Notes: generated by a model from the letters alone, not told the origin. A DNA stretch of 35,139 nt from Crocosphaera sp. (GCA_030064935.1 JASJEA010000017.1:1-35139); one strand, 5' to 3'. Shown: positions 7,770 to 15,516, counted from the first letter of the stretch. Numbers and translations: made by a program.

Positions 7770-8600
7770 ATGTCTAACCTTCATTCTATTATTTCGAGCG
7801 AATGGCTCAATAGCCAACTACCTAACTCTAATCTTATTATTATTGACTGTCGCTTCCGTTTGGGCGATCCTGACTGGGGATATCAACAATACCTTAACAG
7901 TCATATTCCAGGAGCTTATTATTTAGATTTAGACAAGGATTTATCTTCTCCCGTCAAGAATCATGGGGGCCGTCATCCCCTTCCAGATCCTTTTGTGTTT
8001 GCTGCCAAGTTAGAAGAAATAGGCATTGTACAGGGAGAAACTTGTGTCATTGTTTACGATGACCTACGTTTTGCCTTTGCTGCCCGTTTATGGTGGTTAT
8101 TGCGTTACTTTGGCCATGAAAATGTGGCTGTGTTAGATGGGGGTTGGCAAGGTTGGCAACGCCAAGGACATACCGTAGACAATGTGATTCCCCCAGCTAA
8201 ATCAGGGCGTTTTGTTCCTCAACCTCATCATGATTGGATTATAGATATTGAGGCTCTTAAGCAGCGTAAAGACAAATCAGATGTCGTTTTAATCGATTCA
8301 CGGGACAGCGATCGCTATCGAGGAGAAAGAGAACCCATTGACCCTATTGCGGGACACATTCAGGGGGCAGTTAATTCCCCGTGGAAGCTCGTTAGTACAG
8401 AAGAATTTGGGCTACTACCTGAAGAGGAACAACGCGCATTATGGAGCGATTTTCAGGGGTCTGAGGAGATGATAGTTTATTGCGGTTCGGGAGTAACGGC
8501 TTGCGTCAATCTTTTGTCCATGGAATTAGTGGGGATCAAAGGGGCGAAATTATATCCTGGGGGTTGGAGTGACTGGTGTTCCTACCTAGTTAACACTTAG
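7770..8600 (+). CDS. Sulfurtransferase, two rhodanese domains (mercaptopyruvate type)
   Basis: The 276-residue protein has two rhodanese domains. The N-terminal one (about 8-135) lacks the catalytic cysteine loop; the C-terminal one (about 155-275) carries C238 in the loop CGSGVTA. That loop matches 3-mercaptopyruvate sulfurtransferases such as E. coli SseA rather than the CRKGVTA loop of thiosulfate sulfurtransferases, so 3-mercaptopyruvate is the more likely donor. Motifs HIPGAYYLD, GGRHPLP and LDGGWQGW are typical. It starts 23 bases after the RsbW-like kinase, so co-transcription is possible without an obvious functional link. No signal peptide is seen; it should be cytoplasmic. Confidence 0.93.
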   Translation: MSNLHSIISSEWLNSQLPNSNLIIIDCRFRLGDPDWGYQQYLNSHIPGAYYLDLDKDLSSPVKNHGGRHPLPDPFVFAAKLEEIGIVQGETCVIVYDDLRFAFAARLWWLLRYFGHENVAVLDGGWQGWQRQGHTVDNVIPPAKSGRFVPQPHHDWIIDIEALKQRKDKSDVVLIDSRDSDRYRGEREPIDPIAGHIQGAVNSPWKLVSTEEFGLLPEEEQRALWSDFQGSEEMIVYCGSGVTACVNLLSMELVGIKGAKLYPGGWSDWCSYLVNT

Positions 8601-8657
8601 CTCGTTGGATTTACTCAAATTTAATCCATTCTACAAACTGGTTAACTTTTAAGGTAA

Positions 8658-8686
8658 AATTTTAGTTAAGTAACCTAACTAAAATT
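8658..8686. terminator. 11-bp inverted repeat between sulfurtransferase and LabA-like genes
   Basis: AATTTTAGTTA (8658-8668) and its exact complement TAACTAAAATT (8676-8686) flank a 7-base loop. It lacks a following T-tract in either direction and is AT-rich, so it may be a weak terminator for the upstream gene or an operator for the downstream one. Confidence 0.4.
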
Positions 8687-8745
8687 CTACATTAAGCTAC
8701 TTAATCTATTTCTTTATTATTATTTATACTTAGGTCTTAAAGTTT

Positions 8746-9282
8746 ATGGATGCTACGAATACTTGTATGTGTCAGAAAGAGCGTCTTTCTATATTTGTCG
8801 ATGGCAATAATATGTTTTATGCTCAGCAAAAGAATGGGTGGTTCTTCGATCCTCGCCGTGTTTTAGACTATTTTACTAACGATCCTCATGTTTCTTTAAT
8901 TAACGCTTTTTGGTACACCGGATTAAAAGATTCTCAAGATCAAAGAGGCTTTAGAGATGCCCTAATTAGTTTGGGTTATACGGTAAGAACTAAAATATTA
9001 AAAGAGTATTACGATGATACATCTGGCAGGTATTCTCAAAAGGCTAATCTGGATATTGAAATCGTTGTTGATATGTTTAATACCGTTGATCAGTACGATC
9101 GGGTGATCTTATTTAGTGGTGATGGAGATTTCGAGAGGGCAATTGAGCTATTAAGGTCTAAAAATACCCACATTACAGTTGTTTCTACAGAAGGAATGAT
9201 TGCTAGGGAATTAAGAAACGCCACTGACCGCTATATTGACTTAAATGATATCAAAGATAGTATAGAAAAGCAAGATTACTGA
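8746..9282 (+). CDS. LabA-like NYN-domain protein
   Basis: This 178-residue protein is a NYN (PIN-like, former DUF88) domain with FVDGNNMFY (D19), an acidic DIEIVVDMF helix and FSGDGDFERAI near residue 125. These are the conserved acidic positions of the family, which is predicted to be RNase-like. The closest named family is LabA of Synechococcus elongatus, a clock output protein needed for KaiC-dependent negative feedback; cyanobacteria carry several LabA-like paralogues, so orthology is not claimed. A TATACT box at 8725-8730 could be a -10 element. A small membrane protein gene follows after 14 bases, probably in the same transcript. kaiC lies about 7.5 kb away in this window. Confidence 0.9.
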   Translation: MDATNTCMCQKERLSIFVDGNNMFYAQQKNGWFFDPRRVLDYFTNDPHVSLINAFWYTGLKDSQDQRGFRDALISLGYTVRTKILKEYYDDTSGRYSQKANLDIEIVVDMFNTVDQYDRVILFSGDGDFERAIELLRSKNTHITVVSTEGMIARELRNATDRYIDLNDIKDSIEKQDY

Positions 9283-9296
9283 GTGACCGAATCATT

Positions 9297-9545
9297 ATGG
9301 AATCTCCCAACAAAAGACGTAGACGATCCTTAGCCACAAGAGTCGATGATGAAATGGAAAAAATCATCTATAAGGTTATGACTAATGAGGGACTCGAACA
9401 AACCATTGCTAGGGCAGTTATTAAGGGTTTGTTAGCCTTAGTAAAACGTTACTTTTTCCTCATTGTAGCAGGAATTTTGTTACTGTTGGTTTTACAAGCA
9501 ATTTTAATCAGTGTTTCCCTAAAAGTAATTTTAGCATTTAATTAG
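9297..9545 (+). CDS. Small membrane protein with basic N-terminus, 82 residues
   Basis: The product starts MESPNKRRRRSLATR, has a polar helical middle and one hydrophobic helix (about 52-76) near the C-terminus. The spacing of 14 bases after the LabA-like gene suggests an operon and perhaps a functional tie to the membrane. The last 8 bases overlap the end of the convergent VOC gene. I do not recognise the family. The strong basic N-terminus could bind nucleic acid or phospholipid; this is speculation. Confidence 0.75.
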   Translation: MESPNKRRRRSLATRVDDEMEKIIYKVMTNEGLEQTIARAVIKGLLALVKRYFFLIVAGILLLLVLQAILISVSLKVILAFN

Positions 9546-9993
9546 GATCACAACGAATTTCTAACATAAAACCATCAGGATCGTAGAAATAGATTCCTTG
9601 TCCTGTGGGACGACTAACTGGTCCATGATCAATCATAACCTGATTTTTTTTTAATACTTCAACAGCTTCATCAAACAAATTAGCAGCAATATGAAAAGCT
9701 AAATGATTGGCACGAGTATATTGTTGTTTGGGATCACTATTAGGGGGTAATAAGTTCGGTTCCCCAAATAAGTCTATAACCAGTCCATCAGGGGTTATAA
9801 AATTGGCAACTTTTCCCGCAGCAACTAAATCTTTTAAAGTCGTGGGAACCTCATCCCCCCTCAATTCATGAAGTCCTAAAATTTCTCCATAAAAATGACG
9901 AGAAGCAGCCATATCTTTAACATTTAAAGCAAAATGATGAACTCTTTCTAAACAGTTTTTAGGAAGTCCTTGAGCCTTTTTTTTCAGTTCCAT
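9538..9993 (-). CDS. VOC-superfamily (glyoxalase/dioxygenase-like) protein
   Basis: A 151-residue protein with two beta-alpha-beta-beta-beta modules typical of the vicinal-oxygen-chelate superfamily: RVHHFALNVKDMAASRHFYGE (split here for length, residues about 13-37) opens the first, and NHLAFHIA and GIYFYDPDGFMLEI the second. Histidine and glutamate candidates for metal binding (H15 or H16, H97, E146) are present. Members act as glyoxalase I, dioxygenases, epimerases or resistance proteins; the substrate cannot be told. It is convergent with and overlaps the small membrane gene by 8 bases. Confidence 0.85.
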   Translation of the reverse strand: MELKKKAQGLPKNCLERVHHFALNVKDMAASRHFYGEILGLHELRGDEVPTTLKDLVAAGKVANFITPDGLVIDLFGEPNLLPPNSDPKQQYTRANHLAFHIAANLFDEAVEVLKKNQVMIDHGPVSRPTGQGIYFYDPDGFMLEIRCDPN

Positions 9994-10058
9994 AGTTATA
10001 ACTCTTGATAATTTTCAACAATATTCCTATGATACAATAACCTAGCCTTACAGTCTGT

Positions 10059-10102
10059 ATTCTCAATTCTCAATTCTCAATTCTCAATTCTCAATTCTCA
10101 AT
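10059..10102. repeat. Heptamer repeat ATTCTCA that supplies the permease stop codon
   Basis: Six tandem ATTCTCA units run up to and include the TCA at 10098-10100, which is the TGA stop codon of the minus-strand permease gene. The repeat therefore has reached or replaced the end of the reading frame. Confidence 0.85.
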
Positions 10103-11054
10103 ATCTGACTCTCGGATCAAGCAATCCATAGGTTAAATCAGCCACGAGATTAAAAATAACAATTAAAATGCCCGAAATAAAAGTAATAGCCATAACAACA
10201 GGAGTATCACTACGGTAGATTGAATCAATTAATAATGCACCAATTCCGGGCACCCTAAAAACCTGTTCCGTAACTAATGCTCCCGTAAAAATGGTGGGAA
10301 TGTCTAGAGCAATTAAGGTTACAACAGGTATCAAAGCATTGCGAATAATATGGTCTTTTAGAATGGCAAAATTGTTTAATCCTTTCGCTTGTGCAGTGCG
10401 AACATAATCATGGGTTAATTCATCTAAAATAGCAGAACGAATAAAGCGCATTAAAACAGCAGATTGATATAAAGCTAACACAGAAATAGGCATTATCGAC
10501 TGTTTTATTTGTTCTATAAATGTCGAAAAACTTGTTATTTTCAGGGTGCTATTGTAAATAAAAGGGAGCCAGTTTAATTGAACACTAAAAACAATAATAA
10601 ATAACAAACCTGTTAAAAATGTAGGTAAAGAATAACCTAGAAATGAAAAAGTTGTTACAATTTGATCAATCCAAGAATAGCGTTTGATAGCAGAAGTGAC
10701 ACCCAAAGGAAAGGCAATCAATACACTGAAAATGTAAGCTATGCCCACCACCCATAATGTAGTAGGAAGTCGTTGTAAAATAAGGTCTGAAACAGGGCTA
10801 CGGCTGGTATAAGAATAGCCCAAATCTCCCTTAATAAAAGCAAAAAACCATTTAACATAACGAATATGAATCGGTTTATCAAGTCCCAATGTTTTGCGAA
10901 TATTTTCTCTAACTTCTTCTGTAATAGAAGGATTAGAAGCGAATTCTCCGAGGGGATCTCCTGGAGCTAATGCTAGGATAGTAAAGAGAACTAAACTAAT
11001 AGCAATTAAGGTCGGAATAGCGATTAATAGACGTTTAGTTAGGTATTGAATCAT
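10098..11054 (-). CDS. Opp/Dpp-type ABC transporter permease
   Basis: The 318-residue protein has an N-terminal membrane anchor (MIQYLTKRLLIAIPTL), a periplasmic segment with LAPGDPLGE, and about five further helices of the binding-protein-dependent transport permease fold. The EAA-like coupling loop AQAKGLNNFAILKDHIIRNA lies near residues 222-241. This is the OppB/DppB type, which pairs with a second permease (OppC), two ATPases and a substrate-binding lipoprotein to import oligopeptides, nickel or similar solutes. None of these partners is adjacent in the window, a frequent dispersed arrangement in cyanobacteria. The stop codon comes from an adjoining heptamer repeat; the C-terminus LLDPRVRY is nevertheless the family norm. 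Confidence 0.93.
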   Translation of the reverse strand: MIQYLTKRLLIAIPTLIAISLVLFTILALAPGDPLGEFASNPSITEEVRENIRKTLGLDKPIHIRYVKWFFAFIKGDLGYSYTSRSPVSDLILQRLPTTLWVVGIAYIFSVLIAFPLGVTSAIKRYSWIDQIVTTFSFLGYSLPTFLTGLLFIIVFSVQLNWLPFIYNSTLKITSFSTFIEQIKQSIMPISVLALYQSAVLMRFIRSAILDELTHDYVRTAQAKGLNNFAILKDHIIRNALIPVVTLIALDIPTIFTGALVTEQVFRVPGIGALLIDSIYRSDTPVVMAITFISGILIVIFNLVADLTYGLLDPRVRY

Positions 11055-11112
11055 TCTGTATAAGAGTCAGGAATCAGTGCCAGTCTGCTTTAATTTTGAA
11101 CGAAAAAAAAGG

Positions 11113-11241
11113 GTTTCAAGCCTCCTCTTTCAAAGGGATGAAAAACGATCGAGGGATGGGGAAGTTTCCTCGTCAGATTCAATCGACCAAGAGAAGAAAA
11201 ATTTTCCTTGTTTCAAGCCTCCAACTTGAGGGGTTGGAAAC
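11113..11241. repeat. Two degenerate CRISPR-repeat-like sequences
   Basis: Two related sequences share the 5' half GTTTCAAGCCTCC and end in GGGATGAAAAAC (11113-11146) and GGGTTGGAAAC (11210-11241). The GTTTC start, GAAAC-like end and internal dyad resemble cyanobacterial CRISPR repeats. They are separated by 63 bp, too long for a normal spacer, and no cas genes are present. They could be a decayed mini-array or an unrelated dispersed palindromic repeat. Confidence 0.4.
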
Positions 11242-11244
11242 TCC

Positions 11245-11282
11245 AAATTCTACATTCTAAATTCTACATTCTAAATTCTAAC
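11245..11282. repeat. Heptamer repeat upstream of glmS
   Basis: Five tandem units alternating ATTCTAC and ATTCTAA lie directly after the CRISPR-like sequence. They belong to the same 7-bp family as the repeats at 4277 and 10059. The rest of the spacer to glmS (11283-11421) holds no recognised element. Confidence 0.8.
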
Positions 11283-11421
11283 TAATTGTTGCCCTTAACA
11301 TTGAAACAGAAAAGGCATCAACAACGTCTATACAACCCATGACCTTATAGTGTGAGTCCAAAAACCCCGATCATTTTAGGCATCATCATCGAAAATTAAT
11401 CATCTAACTATATATAAAATT

Positions 11422-13308
11422 ATGTGTGGAATTGTAGGCTATATTGGTACAAAAACAGCAACCGAAGTATTAATCGACGGTTTAGAACGCTTAGAATACA
11501 GAGGCTATGACTCAGCCGGTATTGCTACAGTTTTAGAGGGCGATATCCACTGCACCAGAGCAAAAGGCAAACTCTACAACCTCAGAGAAAAATTAGAACG
11601 GGAAGTCAACCCCTCTCAAATGGGGATTGGTCACACTCGTTGGGCTACTCACGGCAAACCCGAAGAACATAATGCCCACCCTCATAGAGATAATAGCAAA
11701 CGAGTAGCCGTTGTGCAGAATGGCATTATCGAAAATCATCAAGAATTAAGAGAAGAATTGATCAGTAACGGGTGTGAATTTGCTTCAGAAACAGATACCG
11801 AAGTAATCCCCCATTTAATTGCTCAATATCTCCCGGAAACCATTGATTATGATGGCTTATTAGAAGCAGTACAAAAAGCGATTCATCGTCTCAATGGTTC
11901 TTTTGCGATCGCTGTTATTTGTGCAGATTACCCTGATGAGATCATTGTCGCACGACATCAAGCTCCCTTAATTATCGGCTTTGGACAAGGGGAATTTTTC
12001 TGCGCCTCCGATGTCACTGCAGTGGTGCCTCATACCCATGCAGTTTTGTCCCTGGAAAACGGCGAAATTGCCCGTTTAACCGCTCTCGGCGTAGAAGTTT
12101 ATGATTTTGCTCTAAAACGTCTGAGAAAGTTACCTAGAACTCTCGACTGGAATATTACCACCGTTGAAAAACAAGGCTTTCGTCACTTCATGCTCAAAGA
12201 AATTTATGAGCAGCCTTCTGTGGTGAGAAGTTGTTTAGAAACCTATTTAGATCCCAGTTGGAGTGTTGAAAAGGGAGAGGAAAAAAGCCCCATTAATTTA
12301 GGGTTAGCGGCTGAACTTTGTGACAATGTAGATTATATTCAAATTGTTGCTTGTGGCACCAGTTGGAACGCAAGTATGGTAGGTAAATATTTGCTAGAAC
12401 AATTAGCAGGTATTCCCACAATGGTGCAATATGCGTCGGAGTTTCGTTATTCTCCTGCACCCATGTTAAGAAATACTTTAACAATTGGAGTTACACAGTC
12501 AGGAGAAACCGCCGATACTTTGGCTGCATTAGAGATGGAAAAACAGCGCAGAATGGGGTTAGAATTTCCTTATGATGCCCGCATTTTAGGTATTACCAAC
12601 CGTCCCGAAAGTACCCTGGCTCACATGGTAGATAGGATTATTAATACCCAGGCAGGGATCGAGATCGGAGTGGCTGCAACTAAGAGTTTTATTGCACAAT
12701 TAATGGGCTTTTATTGCTTGGGTATAGAATTAGCCTATCGTCGTAAGAATTTGACTTTAGATAAGTTTGAAAGTTTAGTTAAAGGGTTAAGAGAATTGCC
12801 CAATCAAATCGAACTAATTTTAAGTCAACAAGAAAAACAAATCGAAGAATTAGCACACGAATTTATCGACACTCAGGACTTTATTTTCTTAGGAAGAGGT
12901 ATTAATTTTCCTATCGCTTTAGAAGGGGCATTAAAGTTAAAAGAAATCAGTTATATTCATGCAGAAGGTTATCCCGCAGGAGAAATGAAACATGGTCCCA
13001 TTGCTTTATTAGATGCTAAAGTTCCTGTGGTTGCCATTGCTATGCCAGGGGATGTTCATGATAAAGTATTATCCAATGCTCAAGAAGCAAAAGCGAGGGA
13101 TGCGCGGTTAATTGGGGTAACTCCTATTGATGATAATGAAGCGCGAGCAACCTTTGATGATTTGTTATTTGTTCCCCATGTGGATGAACTTTTATCTCCT
13201 ATTATCGCCGTTATTCCCTTACAATTATTAGCCTATCATATTGCAGCCAGAAGAGGGTTAGATGTGGATCAACCTCGTAATTTAGCTAAGTCTGTTACAG
13301 TAGAATAA
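11422..13308 (+). CDS. glmS: Glutamine--fructose-6-phosphate aminotransferase (isomerizing)
   Basis: GlmS makes glucosamine-6-phosphate from fructose-6-phosphate and glutamine, the first step toward UDP-GlcNAc, peptidoglycan and lipopolysaccharide. The N-terminal glutaminase domain starts MCGIVGYIG, with C2 as nucleophile after removal of the initiator Met, followed by GHTRWATHG. Two SIS isomerase domains follow, with TQSGETADT and a serine-rich sugar-phosphate site, and the C-terminus ends DQPRNLAKSVTVE, the usual glucosamine-synthase tail. The length of 628 residues fits the family. No glmS ribozyme-like structure is apparent in the 130 bases upstream, as expected outside Firmicutes. Confidence 0.98.
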   Translation: MCGIVGYIGTKTATEVLIDGLERLEYRGYDSAGIATVLEGDIHCTRAKGKLYNLREKLEREVNPSQMGIGHTRWATHGKPEEHNAHPHRDNSKRVAVVQNGIIENHQELREELISNGCEFASETDTEVIPHLIAQYLPETIDYDGLLEAVQKAIHRLNGSFAIAVICADYPDEIIVARHQAPLIIGFGQGEFFCASDVTAVVPHTHAVLSLENGEIARLTALGVEVYDFALKRLRKLPRTLDWNITTVEKQGFRHFMLKEIYEQPSVVRSCLETYLDPSWSVEKGEEKSPINLGLAAELCDNVDYIQIVACGTSWNASMVGKYLLEQLAGIPTMVQYASEFRYSPAPMLRNTLTIGVTQSGETADTLAALEMEKQRRMGLEFPYDARILGITNRPESTLAHMVDRIINTQAGIEIGVAATKSFIAQLMGFYCLGIELAYRRKNLTLDKFESLVKGLRELPNQIELILSQQEKQIEELAHEFIDTQDFIFLGRGINFPIALEGALKLKEISYIHAEGYPAGEMKHGPIALLDAKVPVVAIAMPGDVHDKVLSNAQEAKARDARLIGVTPIDDNEARATFDDLLFVPHVDELLSPIIAVIPLQLLAYHIAARRGLDVDQPRNLAKSVTVE

Positions 13309-13415
13309 GATTAATAATATTAGGAGGATTATTACTGTTAATCCTCTTAATATTAGGTTTGAAAATATAATAAATAACAGTAAAAGCCAAAAGGTTTGTG
13401 CCATACTTGTAGATT

Positions 13416-13509
13416 TATAGCAACCGTCAGTTGCTTAGGACATCCTAAACTGTTGTTTCAAGGGAACAGGGAAGAGGAAAATATCCTAACCGTTTTAGCG
13501 ACTGCTATA
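13416..13509. mobile_element. 94-bp MITE-like imperfect inverted repeat
   Basis: The left arm begins TATAGCAACCGTCAGTTGCT and the right arm, read on the opposite strand, begins TATAGCAGTCGCTAAAACGG; both continue into TTAGGA-type sequence. The roughly 30-bp arms with TA-rich ends suggest a miniature inverted-repeat element. It lies just upstream of the secreted-protein gene and may provide or displace its promoter. Confidence 0.55.
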
Positions 13510-13546
13510 ATAGTTCTTTGATTTGAACAGTTATGGGTATAAAAAC

Positions 13547-14266
13547 ATGAAATTGAACTGGAAAATTATTACCTTCTTTTTGATAGCAATCTTACTAACA
13601 ATAGCTAATCCTGTCTTTTCACTCTCTAAAATCCCCATTTTTAATAATCATAACTCCCCAATTTATAGCTTTACTATAGCGCAAGTCGGACGAGATGATT
13701 CTACCTTTCCTTGGTATAATTGTTCAACAAGGGAAGCTTGGAGTCCTGCTAAAAAAGAATGGTGTCGAAAAGTAAAAAAACTTCAGAATATGACTTATAT
13801 CTTTCCTGATAGATTAGAAGAAGGGGATATAGAAAGAAGCTCTATTACTTTAACAAATGGTGCTTATTACAGACAAAGAACAGCGCAAGCAAATGCCTTT
13901 CGTGTTGAGTTATTCTATAACAGAAAAGAGCAGGATCGTTCCTATCCTAGTCCAGAAAATAACATCATCTTTGCTGATTTAAATAGAGATGGCATAGACG
14001 AAGCAATTGTTTTAGTGGGTTTTTGGGGTGGTGGATCAGGATACTGGACACATATATCTGTTGTTACTCAAATGAATAGCACTCCTATAAACATAGATTC
14101 TATTAATTTAGGTGATCGAACAGTCACTAAATCTTGGAAAGTGATTGATGGCAAAATTCAGGTAAACTTAATTACACACGCACCTGATGATGGTCTTTGT
14201 TGTCCAACTGTACCTGTGACTTGGACTTATCAGTTACAAGGGAATAAACTAATCAAAATTTCTTGA
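13547..14266 (+). CDS. Secreted protein of unknown function with DxNxDGxxE motif
   Basis: I chose the ATG at 13547 because the protein then starts with a normal signal peptide (MKLNWKIITFFLIAILLTIA, cleavage probably after PVFS or a little later); the longer frame opens with TTG. The mature part of roughly 205 residues contains cysteines at the YNCST and EWC sites and the motif FADLNRDGIDEAIV, which resembles the calcium-binding loops of FG-GAP/VCBS or dockerin-like repeats, then GFWGGGSGYW. Members of this loosely defined group are periplasmic or exported. No enzymatic motif is recognised. It sits next to a MITE-like element upstream and hairpin repeats downstream. Confidence 0.75.
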   Translation: MKLNWKIITFFLIAILLTIANPVFSLSKIPIFNNHNSPIYSFTIAQVGRDDSTFPWYNCSTREAWSPAKKEWCRKVKKLQNMTYIFPDRLEEGDIERSSITLTNGAYYRQRTAQANAFRVELFYNRKEQDRSYPSPENNIIFADLNRDGIDEAIVLVGFWGGGSGYWTHISVVTQMNSTPINIDSINLGDRTVTKSWKVIDGKIQVNLITHAPDDGLCCPTVPVTWTYQLQGNKLIKIS

Positions 14267-14308
14267 ACTTCTTCTAAACCAAACATACAACCAAACCAAA
14301 ACTAACCT

Positions 14309-14358
14309 AGTGCGATCGCTGATCCTGTGGGGTGCATTAATGAAATGTAATGCACCTT
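14309..14358. repeat. Hairpin repeat, copy 1
   Basis: The unit begins AGTGCGATCGCTGATC (contains HIP1) and ends in a hairpin with 9-bp stem GGTGCATTA/TAATGCACC. A second copy lies at 14569-14619. The stems are identical between copies while the loops differ. Confidence 0.8.
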
Positions 14359-14409
14359 CATTAATTCTAAACACAACATATTCAATCATCAAAGTTAAAT
14401 AAGATATGA

Positions 14410-14577
14410 CTAAGCCTGATAAATTGCAGGACGATAATTCGGTTTAGGAATAGGTTTTCCTTGAGTTTCAGCAGTTTCTAACCATATTTTCTTAGCAATT
14501 TGTACTTCTCGGACTGCTTCTTCGGGGGTTTCCCCAAATGCAGAACAATATTTAAGATCAGGAATATCAGTGCGATC
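14410..14577 (-). pseudogene. C-terminal remnant of a HicB-family antitoxin
   Basis: Reading the minus strand gives about 55 residues containing IPDLKYCSAFGETPEEA, EVQIAKKIWLETA and a terminal GKPIPKPNYRPAIYQ before a TAG. This is the HicB antitoxin fold from its beta-hairpin onward. The N-terminal part is missing: the frame runs directly into hairpin repeat copy 2, and there is no start codon or HicA toxin gene. I interpret it as a toxin-antitoxin remnant cut by the repeat. It was too short and lacks an ATG, so automated gene callers would miss it. Confidence 0.75.
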
Positions 14578-14619
14578 GCCGATCTTGTAGGGTGCATTAA
14601 CGCAGTATAATGCACCTTA
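14569..14619. repeat. Hairpin repeat, copy 2
   Basis: It begins AGTGCGATCGCCGATC and ends in the same GGTGCATTA/TAATGCACC stem as copy 1. It abuts the HicB remnant on one side and reaches the stop codon of the ParE-like toxin gene on the other. A third, partial match (AGTGCGATCGCTGA) occurs at 15256-15270. Confidence 0.8.
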
Positions 14620-14922
14620 ACTTTCCTCATCATTTGAAAAAAGATAATCTAAATCGCGGTATCCACTAACAACCCTAACAACTTCAATTTCTTCACCCTT
14701 CACCTGATATAAAATGATATAACTATCAAGAGGAGCACCCCGTAAACCAGGGATAATTTCAGAATAACTGCCTCCCATACTAGGAAAGTTAATTAAATTT
14801 CTACACTTATCAGCAAACCGTTTAACAAAGCGTTCTCCTGCTTCTATACTAACCTTAGCAAAATAACTAGAAATCTCATCCAAATCATGAATTGCTTCTT
14901 GAGAAAGACTATACTTACTCAT
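14617..14922 (-). CDS. ParE/RelE-superfamily toxin
   Basis: The 101-residue product begins MSKYSLSQEAIHDLDEI and ends with VVRVVSGYRDLDYLF, the typical ParE layout: two N-terminal helices, then a beta-sheet with PGLRGAPLDSYIILYQV and the terminal VVRVxxGxRD strand. ParE toxins poison DNA gyrase; RelE members cleave mRNA on the ribosome. The C-terminal pattern and the ParD-like partner favour ParE. The start overlaps the antitoxin gene end by 8 bases, giving translational coupling with antitoxin first. The stop codon lies in hairpin repeat copy 2. Confidence 0.9.
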   Translation of the reverse strand: MSKYSLSQEAIHDLDEISSYFAKVSIEAGERFVKRFADKCRNLINFPSMGGSYSEIIPGLRGAPLDSYIILYQVKGEEIEVVRVVSGYRDLDYLFSNDEES

Positions 14923-15187
14923 TAAAGTTTTCCTCTCTCATACGCTGAAATTTGGCTTCTAATTGAGCAATAACAACTTCACCATCAACCTTATCTCCCT
15001 TTTCTAATTGTTCTAAACCCACCTTAACTTTTTTGCGAGTTTCATCCAGCCATTGTTCATAATTTTGGTCTTGTTTTTCTAACAATTTTAAAGCAGAATC
15101 AATCACCTCCTGAATATTTGTATATTTTCCCCTCGCAATTTGGGATTGAATAAACTGTTCTTGTTCTCGACTTAACGTGATATTCAT
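14915..15187 (-). CDS. ParD-like ribbon-helix-helix antitoxin
   Basis: The 90-residue protein begins MNITLSREQEQFIQSQIARGKY, a ribbon-helix-helix DNA-binding start, followed by TNIQEVIDSALKLLEKQ and an acidic, flexible C-terminal half that would wrap the toxin. It is the first gene of a two-gene operon with the ParE-like toxin and is expected to repress its own promoter upstream of 15187 through the RHH domain. Family assignment is clear; the exact operator was not identified. Confidence 0.9.
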   Translation of the reverse strand: MNITLSREQEQFIQSQIARGKYTNIQEVIDSALKLLEKQDQNYEQWLDETRKKVKVGLEQLEKGDKVDGEVVIAQLEAKFQRMREENFNE

Positions 15188-15333
15188 TGGTTAAATAACA
15201 TCCTGATTTTTAATCGTTTTATTCTTTCTGATTATAGCTGTTCTCTCATCAAAGTTAGTGCGATCGCTGACGAGTGTGGGTTGGACCTGGTTATCGCTAT
15301 CCAATTGATGTATAGTAGCAGGTGGACTGAGTA

Positions 15334-15516
15334 TCATTTTCGTGTATCAATTTTAATTTGTGCTGCATTGGGTTGCAGGTTAATATCAATTACCCCCATG
15401 AAATCGGTGATTATAGCAGTTAAGATAATAAGGCTTATAAATGAGATCGCACTGACACTAATTACGGTTAAGTTGGGGACTTTTGAAAATAAACGGGTCT
15501 TGTTGGGGTCACACAT
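15334..15516 (-). CDS. Small membrane protein, 60 residues
   Basis: The product begins MCDPNKTRLFSKVPNL, has one hydrophobic helix (about 17-40) and ends in a polar tail with NLQPNAAQIKIDTRK. AGAGGA lies about 9 bases upstream of the ATG on the coding strand, a good ribosome site, which favours this frame over the overlapping plus-strand frame. I do not recognise the family. It lies between the ParD/ParE pair and the gene pair encoding the DUF4384-like and CHAT proteins, transcribed away from the latter. Small membrane proteins near such effectors may act as anchors or pores, but nothing here proves that. Confidence 0.5.
   Translation of the reverse strand: MCDPNKTRLFSKVPNLTVISVSAISFISLIILTAIITDFMGVIDINLQPNAAQIKIDTRK

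Noticed and set aside
11101-11241. A functional CRISPR array
   Set aside because: Only two degenerate copies, unequal lengths, a 63-bp gap and no cas genes; listed only as CRISPR-like repeats.
11283-11421. glmS ribozyme/riboswitch upstream of glmS
   Set aside because: The spacer shows no pseudoknot-like core and this ribozyme is not expected in cyanobacteria.
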